64,000 nucleotides of DNA from Albidovulum sp. (GTDB lineage: Bacteria; Pseudomonadota; Alphaproteobacteria; Rhodobacterales; Rhodobacteraceae). The translations under genes and the position numbers were made by a program. Position 1 is the first letter of the stretch. Each line of letters starts with the position of its first letter. The stretch lies in the NCBI GenBank assembly GCA_030837825.1, contig JAUQYB010000033.1, forward strand, positions 20,828 to 84,827, written 5' to 3'. A model generated the notes under the pieces. The model did no database searches, was not told the origin of the DNA, and saw nothing but the letters and a program-made list of their open reading frames with translations. Shown piece after piece: positions 8,621 through 17,485 of the stretch.

Positions 8621-10192
8621 TCATGCGAACCACCAGCGTTCGCCGCACTTCGAGCCGTCGAGCCCGGAGACCGAACTGATGTGCTCGCCGCGCTGCACGG
8701 TGGCGCTGCGCACCGACACGTAGTTGGCATACATCGGCACGATGACGCCGCCGTCGTCGGAGACGAGCTTCTGCATCTCGCCATACATCCCCCGCCGCTT
8801 GGCATCGTCAAGCTCGGCGCGGGCGGCCAGCAGGAGCTTGTCGAACTCCGGGTTCTTCCAGTGCGTGTCGTTCCACGCCGCGTCGGAGGCATAGACCTGG
8901 GTGAACATCCAGTCCTCGGTCGGCCGGCCCTGCCAGAAGCAGGTCACGAAGGGCTTCACCGTCCAGACGTTCGACCAGAAGCCGTCGTTCGGCTCGCGGA
9001 TCACGTTGATGGTGATGCCGGCCTTCGCCGCCTGCTCGGCATAGAGGATGGCGGTGTCGACCGCGCCCTGGAAGGCGGCGTCGGCGGCGTGCAGGTCGAC
9101 CGTCAGCCCCTCCATCCCGGCCTTCTTCAGGTGGAACTTCGCCTGCTCCGGGTCATAGGCCCGCTGCGGCAGGTCGGCCGCAAAGTAGCGGTTGGCAGGT
9201 GCGATCGGATGGTCATTGCCGATCCGGCCATGACCGTGGAGGATCTTCTGCACCATCTCCTCGCGGTCGATGGCGAGCTTCAGCGCCAGCCGGACGTCGA
9301 GGTTGTCGAAGGGCGCCACGTCGCAGAACATCGGCAGGGTGAAATGCTGCGTGCCGGTCACCTCGTCGACGATCAGGTCAGACCGGTCTGCCAGCCTGCC
9401 GACGGTGGCGATGTCGGCCCGGTCGATGACGTCAAGCTCGCCCGTCATCACCCCGTTCATCCGCGCCGCCACATCATCGATGGCGAGGATCTCGACCTCG
9501 TCGAACCAGGCGGCATTGCTCTTCCAGTAGTCCGCCCGCCGTGCCAGCAGCGCCCGCGCGCCGACCGCATATTCCGCGACCGTATAGCCGCCGGTGCCGA
9601 TCCGCTGGTCCCAATCGACCTTGCCGTCATCCCCCGCCGCGCCGATGACGAGGTGATAGTCGGCAAGCAGGTAGGGAAAGTCCGCGTTCGCCGCGTCGAG
9701 CGTCACCACCACCGCGTTGCCGTCGACCGCGAGGTCGGTGATCGCGGCAACGATCGGCTTGGCCGCCGACTTCGACTCCTCCCCCCGGTGATGGTCGAGC
9801 GAGGCGACCACGTCGGCCGGCGCCAGCGTCCGGCCGTTGGAGAAGGTGACGCCCTGACGGATGTTGAACCGCCAGACCTTGCCGCCCTCGGCGGGCTCGA
9901 AGCTCTCGGCCAGTTCGGGCGTCAGCGTCCCGTCCGGCGCGATCTCGACGAGGTTGTTGTAGACGCAGCCGAAGCCGGCGAGATTCATGATGGCGCTGTG
10001 CCCCCAGCTCGCCGGATCCCAGCTTTCCGATGCGTTCGCACCCGATGCGCCGATCCGCAGGCGGCCGCCGCGCTTGGGCTCGGCGGCGCGGACCCGCGAC
10101 CCGGCCGAGGCAAGCACGGCACCCGCACCCGCAGCCACCGCAAGCTGGCCGAACCTCCGCCGCGAGATGCGTCCGAACATGTCCGTTCTCAT
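8621..10192 (-). CDS. TAT-exported ABC substrate-binding protein, family 5 (peptide/nickel/opine class)
   Basis: 523 residues. The N terminus ISRRRFGQLAVAAGAGAVLA is a twin-arginine signal ending at RVRAAE. The body has the family-5 hallmarks: ESWDPASWGHSAIMN, LTPELAESFEPAEGGKVWRFNIRQGVTFSNG and LALKLAIDREEMVQKIL. ATG 10192 has GGGAGG five bases upstream. No permease or ATPase of this class is adjacent, so the protein is an orphan receptor within the window. It probably delivers a substrate for the acyl-CoA synthetase, MaoC and aminotransferase genes downstream. The divergent LysR gene at 10323 is the likely regulator of the set. Confidence 0.88.
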   Translation of the reverse strand: MRTDMFGRISRRRFGQLAVAAGAGAVLASAGSRVRAAEPKRGGRLRIGASGANASESWDPASWGHSAIMNLAGFGCVYNNLVEIAPDGTLTPELAESFEPAEGGKVWRFNIRQGVTFSNGRTLAPADVVASLDHHRGEESKSAAKPIVAAITDLAVDGNAVVVTLDAANADFPYLLADYHLVIGAAGDDGKVDWDQRIGTGGYTVAEYAVGARALLARRADYWKSNAAWFDEVEILAIDDVAARMNGVMTGELDVIDRADIATVGRLADRSDLIVDEVTGTQHFTLPMFCDVAPFDNLDVRLALKLAIDREEMVQKILHGHGRIGNDHPIAPANRYFAADLPQRAYDPEQAKFHLKKAGMEGLTVDLHAADAAFQGAVDTAILYAEQAAKAGITINVIREPNDGFWSNVWTVKPFVTCFWQGRPTEDWMFTQVYASDAAWNDTHWKNPEFDKLLLAARAELDDAKRRGMYGEMQKLVSDDGGVIVPMYANYVSVRSATVQRGEHISSVSGLDGSKCGERWWFA

Positions 10193-10322
10193 GTCTACCT
10201 CCCATGTGCCGCCCTCTGCGCCCGGTGCCGGCATGGCGGTTGGATCGAAGCAGACCACAAGCTTGCCATTCCGACAAATACGAGTTTTCATTCATGATAT
10301 ACGCCGGGGATATGGGTGTGCC

Positions 10323-11216
10323 ATGCTGGGCCTGCGCGAGATCGAGGCATTCCGCGTCGCCATGACCAGCGGCTCGTTCTCCGCGGCGGCGCGGCTTCTC
10401 AACACCTCGCAACCCAACGTGACGCGCCTCATCGTCAGCATGGAGCGGAAGCTCGGCTATCCGCTCTTCCTCAGGCGCAGCCGCGGCGTGACACCGACGG
10501 CAGAGGCCGAAATCCTCTATGGCGAGGTCGAACGATCCTTTCAGGGCCTCGGCGCGATCTCGCGCGTGGCCGAGGAGATCGGCCAGTTCCGCAACGCCCA
10601 TCTGTCGATCGGTGCGCTTCCGGCGATGCTGCTCGAGATCGTGCCGCGGGCGCTGGCGGAATGGCGCGGGCACCACGGTGATCTGTCGTTCACGGTGGAG
10701 CCGCGGGAATCCGAGCGGATCATCCACTGGGTCCGCGCCCGGCGGTTCGACCTCGGGCTCGCGAGCCCCGTCCTCGATACCGGCGACATCGACACCCTCG
10801 CCCGCCGACGGCTGCCCTATGTCGCGATGGCCGCCCCCGGCGCCGGGCCGATCGGCGGCCGCGACGGGCCGATCGACCTCGCCACGCTCGCCACCCTGCC
10901 CCTGATCGTGCCGAGCATCCCCTATTTCCTCGGCATCTGCGGCGATCCAGACCTGCGCACCGTGATCCGGCAATCGGCCCGGATGGATGCCTTCGGGTCG
11001 CAGACGGCGGCACAGATGGCGATGGAAGGCGTCGGCATCGCGCTGGCCGATCCGTTCACCGCCCGGTATTTCCGGCGCCGCTTCGGCGCGGTCGTCCAGC
11101 CCGTCGAACGCGCCCCCTGCTACGAGATCGCCTTGTTCGCGCCGCGCCATCCGGTGCACGCGCGTGTCGCGGTCCGCTTCGGCGAGATGCTGAGCCGGGC
11201 CATTGCGGCGGTGTGA
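10323..11216 (+). CDS. LysR-family transcriptional regulator
   Basis: 297 residues with the LysR N-terminal helix-turn-helix (LREIEAFRVAMTSGSFSAAARLLN, TSQPNVTRLIVSMERKLGYPLFLR) and a type-2 periplasmic-binding-like effector domain. It starts 130 bp from the oppositely oriented binding-protein gene, the classic arrangement for a LysR regulator and its target operon. I see no clear repeated T-N11-A box in the gap, so the regulatory link rests on gene order. Confidence 0.9.
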   Translation: MLGLREIEAFRVAMTSGSFSAAARLLNTSQPNVTRLIVSMERKLGYPLFLRRSRGVTPTAEAEILYGEVERSFQGLGAISRVAEEIGQFRNAHLSIGALPAMLLEIVPRALAEWRGHHGDLSFTVEPRESERIIHWVRARRFDLGLASPVLDTGDIDTLARRRLPYVAMAAPGAGPIGGRDGPIDLATLATLPLIVPSIPYFLGICGDPDLRTVIRQSARMDAFGSQTAAQMAMEGVGIALADPFTARYFRRRFGAVVQPVERAPCYEIALFAPRHPVHARVAVRFGEMLSRAIAAV

Positions 11217-11314
11217 TCCCGCAGCCCGGGGTCGCCGCATCTTGGCGGCGCGCCGGGTTGCGGGCAGTATCCGGCCCGGGCGCGTCCCGGCGCCCGCCAG
11301 CAAGGGGCAACCGC

Positions 11315-12205
11315 ATGACCGCCATCATCGCCAACGGCATCGCCATCGAGGTCGAACGGCACGGCCCGCCGTCGGCGGTGCCGCTTCTTCTTGTCCGCGG
11401 CCTCGGATCGCAGCTCATCCACTGGCCCGCAGCGCTGATCGACGGTTTCTTGCGCAAGGGCTTCCACGTCATCACCTACGACAACCGCGATGCCGGCCTG
11501 TCGCAGAAGTTCGCCGCCGCCGGCCGGCCGGACCTCGCGGCGATCCAGGCGCGGCTCGCGGCGGGGGAGCCGGTATCGGCGCCCTACCGGATCGAGGACA
11601 TGGCCGCCGACGGGATCGGCGTGCTCGACGCGCTGGGGATCGCGGCCGCCCATGTCCTCGGCATCTCGATGGGCGGAATGATCGTGCAGCAGATGGCGCT
11701 CGACCACCCCGGGCGGCTCCTCAGCGCAACCATCGTCATGTCCTCCTCCGGCGCGCCCGGCCTGCCACCCGCCACGCCCGAGGCCGAGGCGATGCTGCTG
11801 GCCGAGCCCGACGATCCTTCCGACCGCGCCTCGATCATCGCCCACACGCTGCGCGGCGACCGCGTCTGGGGCAGCCCGGGCTTCCCCTTCGACGAAGCCG
11901 AAAGGCGGGCGCTGATCGGCCGCGCGCTCGACCGCTGCCATTGCCCGGATGGCGTCACCCGGCAATATGCCGCGGTACTCGCCAGCCGCGGCCGCCGCTT
12001 TACCCGGCTGGGCGAAGTCCGGGTGCCGGTGCTGGTCATCCACGGCACCGACGACACCCTGCTGCCGCTCGCCCACGGCCGCGACATCGCCGCCCGCATC
12101 CCCGGCGCGAAGCTGGTCGAGGTCGAGGGCATGGGCCATGACCTCGAAGGCGGAATTTCCGCGATCATCGTCACGGCGGTGGGGAATTTCGTCGGGGGAC
12201 TCTGA
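11315..12205 (+). CDS. Alpha/beta-fold hydrolase
   Basis: 296 residues. The catalytic triad elements are visible: nucleophile Ser in GISMGGMIVQQMA, Asp in VIHGTDDTLLP and His in GMGHDLEGG. The stretch VITYDNRDAGLSQKF is typical of the 3-oxoadipate enol-lactonase/haloperoxidase-like branch. The lid begins LASRGRRFTRLGEVRVPVLV. ATG 11315 has AAGGGG ten bases upstream. The gene follows the LysR gene by about 100 bp on the same strand. No substrate can be assigned. Confidence 0.87.
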   Translation: MTAIIANGIAIEVERHGPPSAVPLLLVRGLGSQLIHWPAALIDGFLRKGFHVITYDNRDAGLSQKFAAAGRPDLAAIQARLAAGEPVSAPYRIEDMAADGIGVLDALGIAAAHVLGISMGGMIVQQMALDHPGRLLSATIVMSSSGAPGLPPATPEAEAMLLAEPDDPSDRASIIAHTLRGDRVWGSPGFPFDEAERRALIGRALDRCHCPDGVTRQYAAVLASRGRRFTRLGEVRVPVLVIHGTDDTLLPLAHGRDIAARIPGAKLVEVEGMGHDLEGGISAIIVTAVGNFVGGL

Positions 12206-12454
12206 CGAGGGCGAGGTGCCCGGCAGCACGGGTCTTCGAGACTGCGGGCGGTTCCGGAGCGCCTCAACACCGCAACCGGCCCAAGAGTTCTGCGTCATCA
12301 GCGGCCGGTGTCCTCCCCGGGGGAAGGAACGGACTGTGCGAGACCACAGAGCCGGGTCGCTTCAGGCTTGGTCCTGATGATGCGTCGGGGCAGGGTGTCG
12401 CCCCTCGGCCCCGACGCGGGTGATGCAGGCGCGCGACGTCCGGGCGCCGGAGCT

Positions 12455-12726
12455 CGACTTATCCCGCGGGGGCGGGGGAGACTGATGGCGGCCAGCGCGC
12501 CTGCAGGCGATCCGCGACTCATCCCCGCGGGTGCGGGGAACACACCGCGCTGCCCGACCTGCCCGCTGTGACCGACGGTTCATCCCCGCGGGTGCGGGGA
12601 ACACGCGGCCCCTGCCTACTACGGCGGCGCCCCGCACGGTTCATCCCCGCGGGTGCGGGGAACACACGGCAATGTCGAAGAGCGTCTGCACCAGCGGCGG
12701 TTCGTCCCCGCGGGTGCGGGGAACAC
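12455..12726 (-). CRISPR. Orphan type I-E CRISPR array, five repeats and four 32-nt spacers
   Basis: The 29-bp repeat starts CGGTTCATCCCCGCGGG and ends TGCGGGGAACAC. Copies lie at 12515-12543, 12576-12604, 12637-12665 and 12698-12726, with a degenerate 28-bp copy at 12455-12482. All four spacers are exactly 32 nt. The inner CCCCGC/GCGGGG stem and the ATGAACCG-type 5-prime handle on the minus strand match subtype I-E. Transcription is therefore expected on the minus strand, from 12726 down. The decayed copy at 12455 is then the trailer end, as expected; the 12698 copy has one change. No AT-rich leader is seen at 12727 onward and no cas gene is nearby. Reading frames across the array that spell LIPAGAGNT are artefacts. 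Confidence 0.95.
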
Positions 12727-12767
12727 GTGCTGGCCTTCGACGAGTTGACCGGCGGCAGCGCTCTATC

Positions 12768-13960
12768 TCAGCCACATCCGCCTGTCGCGCAGCCCGGCGG
12801 TCCAGGCAGGACGCTGTGGATGCCGGGCTCGGTGGCGGCGCTTTCGGTCCGGCCCGGCTTTGCTTCATCCCCCTCCGGCCGCTCCGCCAGGCGATCGGCG
12901 ACCAGCCTCTCCATGTAACCCAGCGCGGATTCCACCTGCCCAGCATCGGCCGCCTGGCCGGTCTTATCGCTGAACATCTGGCGCAAGGAAAGCCGAAGCG
13001 CGTGCATCGGCTGCCGCAGGTCGTGGACGGTGTCCTTGACGCTTTCCTCGCGCCGCCGGGCGCGCGCGGCGACCTGCGCATAGCTCTCCTCCAACAGCGC
13101 CAGTCGCTGCCCGAGCGCGACGTTGCGCTGCGCATGGGCCAGCGTCTCGTCCATCGCGGTCTGGCGCGGGTGTTTGTAGCGGTCGAAAATCACCAGCCCC
13201 ATCATCAGCGCGTCGAACAGCAGCGCCAGCCGGAACGCGTCATAGGTGGTGATGAAGGCCGGCTCGTATCCGAAGCCATAGCGCGCGGTGAACAGGACGG
13301 CGGGGATGAGGCCCGCGCACCAGGCGAAAAGGTAGAAGCGGACCTAGCGGAACCGCTTCAGCGCCGCGGTGATGCCCGCGGCCAGAAAGGTCAGCGTGCT
13401 GACCGAGATCATCAGGACCAGAAGCCGTTTGAGAAGCTGCGGGTCGGTGGCCCAGAGGATGAGGTCGGTCGCCAGCACCAGGCCGACGACGGCCAGAAGC
13501 AGGCGATGGATGACCGGGTGGTAGCGGCGGGTCTGCAGGAAGGTAATGGCGAAGAGGCCCCCGAACACCATCACCCCCGATCCGGCCACCACCGTATGGA
13601 ATTGAAGCGCGGCAGGTCCGGCCAGACATGCTGAAACGCCGTGCCATCGGCATGCGCCACATAGGTCAGGACCGACAGCAGATAGGCGGCATAGGCCGCG
13701 AAGACCGGCTGGCGCAACACCGCAAGCGCGACGCTCGCCAGCGCGATCATCACCAGCATCATGCCATAGAAGGCATAGTTCTTCGCCGCGCTCAGCCCCA
13801 CCTGCGCGGCGAAGCTGTCCGGCGTTTCCACCGACATCGACAGCCGCGAGGAGCCCTGCGAGCAGTAGGAGACGACCAGCGTCGCCGCCTCGCCCGGCGC
13901 CAGTTCGAAGGGCGCGATCATCTGCGGATCGTCGATCGGCCGCGCGCCGAAGGGGCTATC
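12768..13960 (-). pseudogene. 7TMR-DISM-type sensor histidine kinase, broken and truncated at both ends
   Basis: The minus strand encodes the end of a DISM extracellular domain (MIAPFELAPGEAATLVVSY), seven-TM-like hydrophobic segments (MMLVMIALASVALAVL, ITFLQTRRYHPVIHRLLL, LLVLMISVSTLTFLAAG) and a HisKA box, SVKDTVHDLRQPMHALRLSL, with the probable phospho-His. A one-base indel near 13595-13605 separates the first segment from the second. An in-frame TAG at 13344-13346 interrupts the second, after which the same frame continues to the H box. The HATPase domain is missing: sense ends around 12870, close to the CRISPR array. The N terminus is cut off near 13960, where a LysE fragment begins on the other strand. 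Confidence 0.8.
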
Positions 13961-13966
13961 CTCGGG

Positions 13967-14233
13967 ATGGCGCTTTGCCTCGGAAATCCGTCGACGCTGC
14001 TGATCTACATGCTGCTCCTGCCGGGCATCGTGCCGGACGGAGTCGCCGGGGTCGGGCAGATGCTGCCGGTGGTGTTGGTGACCCTTGCCGCCGTCGGCGG
14101 GGTGTTCTTCGGCACGATCCTCCTTGCGCGGCTCTTCAACCGGATCGTCGTCTCGTCCGGCTCGACCTTGGCGCTCAGCCGCGTCACCGCCGGTGCGGTT
14201 GCGGTGGCCTCGCTCTGGATCCTCGCGGCCTGA
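13967..14233 (+). pseudogene. LysE-family amino-acid exporter, C-terminal fragment
   Basis: About 88 residues: ALCLGNPSTLLIYMLLLPG is the conserved mid-protein motif of LysE/RhtB exporters, followed by two membrane segments (MLPVVLVTLAAVGGVFFG, VTAGAVAVASLWILAA). Complete family members have about 200 residues with this motif near residue 120, so the N-terminal half is missing. It abuts the truncated histidine kinase on the opposite strand, marking a deletion or recombination junction at about 13960. Confidence 0.75.
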
Positions 14234-14257
14234 CCGGCGGGGCGCCCGGGCGTCGGC

Positions 14258-15250
14258 TCAGGCGCGCCGACCGATCCCGCCTCGCCGGTGCGGTTCCATC
14301 CAGTCGATCCGCGGGTTTGTCGGGATGATACGGTGCGGGTTGATCATGGCATGGCTGAAATAATAGTGCCGCACGATTTGGTCGAAATGCACCGTGCCGG
14401 CGATGCCCGGCCATTGGTAAAGCTCGCGCAGCCAGCCCCAGAGGTTCGGATACTCGCGCAGCCAGGCGCGGTTGCATTTGAAATGCGTGTGATAGACCGG
14501 ATCGAAGCGCAGCGCGGTGGTGAAGAGGCGCCAGTCGGCCTCGGTGATGCGGGGGCCGGTCAGGTAGCGGTTCTGCGCCAGATGCGGCTCCAGCCAGTCC
14601 AGCGTGGCGAAGACCTCGGTCACCGCCTCGTCATAGGCGGCTTGCGTGGTGGCAAAGCCCGCGCGGTAGACCCCGTTGTTGAAGCCGCGATAGATCCGGT
14701 CGTTCAGCGCGTCGATCTGCCCGCGCAGGGCGACCGGGTAGTAGTCGTCACGATTGCCCGTCAGCCCGTCGAAGGCCGAGTTGAACATGCGGATGATCTC
14801 GGCGCTTTCGTTCGAGACGATGGTGTTCGTGGCCTTGTCCCACAGGACGGGCACCGTGACGCGCCCCGAGGCGCGGGGATCGGCGCGCAGGTAGATGTCG
14901 CGCAGGAACGGCAGGCCGTGCAGTCGGTCGCCGGTCGCGCCGGGGAAATCGGTTCGGAACTCCCACCCTTCGGAGAGCATGTCGGGGTGCACGACCGACA
15001 GATCGATATGCCGCTCCAGCCCCTTCAGCGCGCGGAAGATCAGCGTGCGATGCGCCCAGGGGCAGGCGTAGGAGACGTAAAGGTGATAGCGCCCGCTTTC
15101 GGCGGCATAGCCGCCCTGCCCGGTCGGCCCCGGCGCACCGTCCGGCGTGATCCAGTTGCGCCACGTTGTGGTGCTGCGCTGGAACCGGCCGCCGGTGGCC
15201 TTGGTGTCATACCAGTCGTCGCGCCATTCGCCTGCATCGAGCCTACCCAT
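14258..15250 (-). CDS. Glutathionyl-hydroquinone reductase (Xi-class glutathione transferase)
   Basis: 330 residues. The catalytic Cys63 lies in YACPWAHRTLIFRALKGLE. Other family signatures are SVVHPDMLSEGWEF, PVLWDKATNTIVSNESAEIIRMFNSAFD and TEADWRLFTTALRFDPVYHTHFKCN. The enzyme reduces glutathionyl-hydroquinones to hydroquinones with glutathione, recycling quinone conjugates. Its start overlaps the end of the DUF2798 gene by 8 bp, so they form an operon. The opposite LysR gene at 15560 is the probable regulator. The call is firm; the physiological quinone is unknown. Confidence 0.93.
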   Translation of the reverse strand: MGRLDAGEWRDDWYDTKATGGRFQRSTTTWRNWITPDGAPGPTGQGGYAAESGRYHLYVSYACPWAHRTLIFRALKGLERHIDLSVVHPDMLSEGWEFRTDFPGATGDRLHGLPFLRDIYLRADPRASGRVTVPVLWDKATNTIVSNESAEIIRMFNSAFDGLTGNRDDYYPVALRGQIDALNDRIYRGFNNGVYRAGFATTQAAYDEAVTEVFATLDWLEPHLAQNRYLTGPRITEADWRLFTTALRFDPVYHTHFKCNRAWLREYPNLWGWLRELYQWPGIAGTVHFDQIVRHYYFSHAMINPHRIIPTNPRIDWMEPHRRGGIGRRA

Positions 15251-15491
15251 GGCGCCCTCCTGCCGCTGCGGGTTTCACCAGCGCCCCGGCAAAGCGCCCG
15301 GCGAGGGGCGCGATGACCAGCACCGTCGGGAACGAGACCGACCAGCTTATAGGCCAGGCCGTCACCCAGAAGAGCGGCAGTTGCGCGACAAGGCCGACCG
15401 CCCGCAGCGTCGCGACGCCGGAGATGATGAAGGACATCATCCCCGACAGGAGAAAGCTGAACACGAGATGAGAGAAACAATGAGGTGTCAC
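15243..15491 (-). CDS. DUF2798 small membrane protein
   Basis: 82 residues with two hydrophobic helices (LVFSFLLSGMMSFIISG and LPLFWVTAWPISWSVSFPTVLVIAPLAGR); the WxxxWPxSxxxxFPxxxxxAPL pattern is the DUF2798 signature. The start is a GTG at 15491 without an obvious ribosome site, so the N terminus is uncertain. It overlaps the downstream hydroquinone reductase. The function of the family is not established. Confidence 0.7.
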   Translation of the reverse strand: MTPHCFSHLVFSFLLSGMMSFIISGVATLRAVGLVAQLPLFWVTAWPISWSVSFPTVLVIAPLAGRFAGALVKPAAAGGRHG

Positions 15492-15518
15492 GATATGGTC
15501 TTTCGCCGGGGAATTCTC

Positions 15519-15546
15519 TTGACCGGGTCAATCTATGGACGGGACA
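15519..15546. promoter_or_regulatory. Candidate LysR operator in the DUF2798/LysR divergent gap
   Basis: TTGACCGGGTCAA (15519-15531) is a perfect inverted repeat. It is followed by CTATGGACGGGACA (15533-15546), which resembles CTATAGACAGGACG at 16531-16544 before the YcaC-like gene (11 of 14 identical). Confidence 0.4.
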
Positions 15547-15559
15547 ATGCCGGCGGCAG

Positions 15560-16516
15560 GTGCTAGTTCTGCACAGCTATGTCCCATTTTTCGAACAATG
15601 CCTGCTGGATCTGAATGACCTTCGCCTGTTTGCCACGGTGGTGGATCGCGGGGGCTTCGCCGCCGCCGCGCGCGAGCTGAACCTGCCGCGCTCACGCATC
15701 AGCCGGCGCATGGCGCTTCTGGAGGAACGGCTGGGCGTGCGGCTGGTCCAGCGCACCACCCGCAGCTTTGCCGTGACCGAGATCGGCCGCAGCTTCCACG
15801 CCCATTGCGCCGCGATGCTGGTCGAGGCGGAGGCGGCCGCCGAGGTGATCGCCCAACGGCAGGCGGAGCCGCGCGGGCTGGTGCGGATCGCCTGCCCCGC
15901 CTCGATCATCTATTTCCAGGTCGGAGCGATGATTGCCCGGTTCATGGACCGCTACCCCGCGACCGAGGTGCATCTGGAAAGCACCGGGCGGAGGGTGGAT
16001 GTGATCCGCGAGGGGTTCGACATGGCCATCCGCGTGCGGTTTCCCCCGCTCGAGGACAGCGGCCTGCTGGTGCGCCGGTTGTCGACCAGCCATCAGCGGC
16101 TGGTGGCCTCCCCCGCGCTCCTGTCCCGCCATGCGCCGGTGACGGGTCCCGAGGCGCTGGCGGCGATGCAGAGCCTTGGCTGGGGACCGTCGCGCGGCGA
16201 GGAGGAGTGGCGGCTGGAGGGTCCGGAGGGCGCGGTCGAGACGCTGCGCCACCGGCCGCGCTTCGTGACCGAGGACATGGTCGCGCTGCGGCTGGCGGCG
16301 CTGGAGGGCGTGGGGGTCTGCCAGTTCCCGGAAATGGTGATCCGCGACGATCTGGCCGCCGGACGGCTGGTCGACGCGCTGCCGGGCTGGGCGCCGCGCG
16401 CCGGCATCCTGCACGCGGTCTTTCCCACCCGCCGGGGTCTGCTGCCCTCGGTCCGGGCGCTGCTGGATTTCCTGGCCGCGGAATATGCCGCGCTGGACCG
16501 GCAGGCGGGCGGCTGA
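15560..16516 (+). CDS. LysR-family transcriptional regulator
   Basis: About 318 residues from the GTG at 15560. The helix-turn-helix reads DLNDLRLFATVVDRGGFAAA, then RSRISRRMALLEERLGVRLV. The effector domain carries RGLVRIACPASIIYF and VHLESTGRRVDVIREGFDMAIRV. This is the CrgA-like LysR type often found next to quinone-stress genes. The start is uncertain because no ATG lies just before the HTH. Inverted repeats on both sides (15519 and 16528) suggest that it controls both the DUF2798-reductase operon and the YcaC-like hydrolase. Confidence 0.88.
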   Translation: MLVLHSYVPFFEQCLLDLNDLRLFATVVDRGGFAAAARELNLPRSRISRRMALLEERLGVRLVQRTTRSFAVTEIGRSFHAHCAAMLVEAEAAAEVIAQRQAEPRGLVRIACPASIIYFQVGAMIARFMDRYPATEVHLESTGRRVDVIREGFDMAIRVRFPPLEDSGLLVRRLSTSHQRLVASPALLSRHAPVTGPEALAAMQSLGWGPSRGEEEWRLEGPEGAVETLRHRPRFVTEDMVALRLAALEGVGVCQFPEMVIRDDLAAGRLVDALPGWAPRAGILHAVFPTRRGLLPSVRALLDFLAAEYAALDRQAGG

Positions 16517-16527
16517 CCTCCGCCACC

Positions 16528-16543
16528 GTCCTATAGACAGGAC
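16528..16543. promoter_or_regulatory. Candidate LysR operator before the YcaC-like hydrolase
   Basis: GTCCTATAGACAGGAC has 5-bp inverted arms (GTCCT/AGGAC). Its inner part matches the motif at 15533. It lies about 210 bp before the start at 16750. Confidence 0.4.
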
Positions 16544-16749
16544 GCACTAGCGCGAAATAACCGGCTACCCGGACGATTGTCCTGACTGTATCTCTTGTGC
16601 ATCCAAGGACGGCAGCATCGCCGGACAGGATCGCGGCCTTCCCCGCCTGACCCGAACACCCCGCCCCCGTCTCGGGGACGGCCCGAAAACCCGGCGGGAT
16701 GCCCCCGACCGGCCCGAACATCACAACCCTGAACCCAAGGAGAAGACCC

Positions 16750-17427
16750 ATGTCGAACATCGCGAATTTCAACGGCCAGCGCCCGGTCATCGACCCGAAC
16801 GATGCCGTCCTCTTGCTCATCGACCACCAGAGCGGCCTCTTTCAGGTCGTGCAGGACATGCCGATGCCGGTGCTGCGCCAGCACGCCGCGGCGCTGGCCA
16901 AGATGGCGACGCTGGCAAAGATCCCGGTCATCACCACCGCCTCGGTGCCGCAGGGCCCGAACGGCCCGCTGATCCCGGAAATCCACGAGGCCGCGCCCCA
17001 CGCGCAATACGTCGCCCGCAAAGGCGAGATCAACGCCTGGGATAACCCCGACTTCGTCGCGGCGGTCAAGGCGACCGGGCGCAAGACCCTGATCATCGCC
17101 GGCACCATCACATCGGTCTGCATGGCCTTCCCGGCGATCAGCGCGGCCTATGACGGCTACAAGGTCTTTGCCGTGGTCGATGCCTCGGGCACCTATTCGA
17201 AGATGGCCGAGGAGATCACGCTGGCCCGCGTCGTCCAGGCCGGTGTGGTGCCGATGGATACCGCCGCGGTGGCCTCCGAGCTTCAGGGCACCTGGAACCG
17301 CGAAGATGCGATGGAATGGGCGGCGATCTATACGAAGATCTTCCCGCACTACCAGCTTCTGATCGAAAGCTACATGAAGGCGCAGCAGGTGGAGAAAAAC
17401 CACGAACAGCTCGACTCCGCGCGCTGA
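16750..17427 (+). CDS. YcaC-like isochorismatase-superfamily hydrolase
   Basis: 225 residues. The cysteine-hydrolase triad is present: Asp25 in [11 protein letters not shown], Lys91 in [10 protein letters not shown] and Cys124 in [19 protein letters not shown], a strong match to the YcaC subgroup. The substrate of YcaC proteins is not known. AGGAGA precedes the ATG by about seven bases. The gene ends at a very strong palindromic terminator. It is a paralogue of the gene at 19168-19818. Confidence 0.88.
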   Translation: MSNIANFNGQRPVIDPNDAVLLLIDHQSGLFQVVQDMPMPVLRQHAAALAKMATLAKIPVITTASVPQGPNGPLIPEIHEAAPHAQYVARKGEINAWDNPDFVAAVKATGRKTLIIAGTITSVCMAFPAISAAYDGYKVFAVVDASGTYSKMAEEITLARVVQAGVVPMDTAAVASELQGTWNREDAMEWAAIYTKIFPHYQLLIESYMKAQQVEKNHEQLDSAR

Positions 17428-17446
17428 GGCAGCACAGCGCACAACC

Positions 17447-17478
17447 AAAGCCCGTCCGCACATGTGCGGACGGGCTTT
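17447..17478. terminator. Bidirectional terminator between YcaC-like and LysR genes
   Basis: A 32-base perfect palindrome. AAAGCCCGTCCGCA pairs fully with TGCGGACGGGCTTT around a CATG centre, with A and T runs at both ends. It serves the plus gene ending at 17427 and the minus gene ending at 17486. Confidence 0.88.
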
Positions 17479-17485
17479 CCCGCGT

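Noticed and set aside
12394-12422. A sixth, still older CRISPR repeat one period before 12455
   Set aside because: Only short CCCCGA/GCGGG matches remain, within what any GC-rich sequence would give.
12308-13634. Long plus-strand reading frames across the CRISPR array encoding LIPAGAGNT repeats
   Set aside because: They are translations of the I-E repeat, a well-known annotation artefact; period and spacers show an array.
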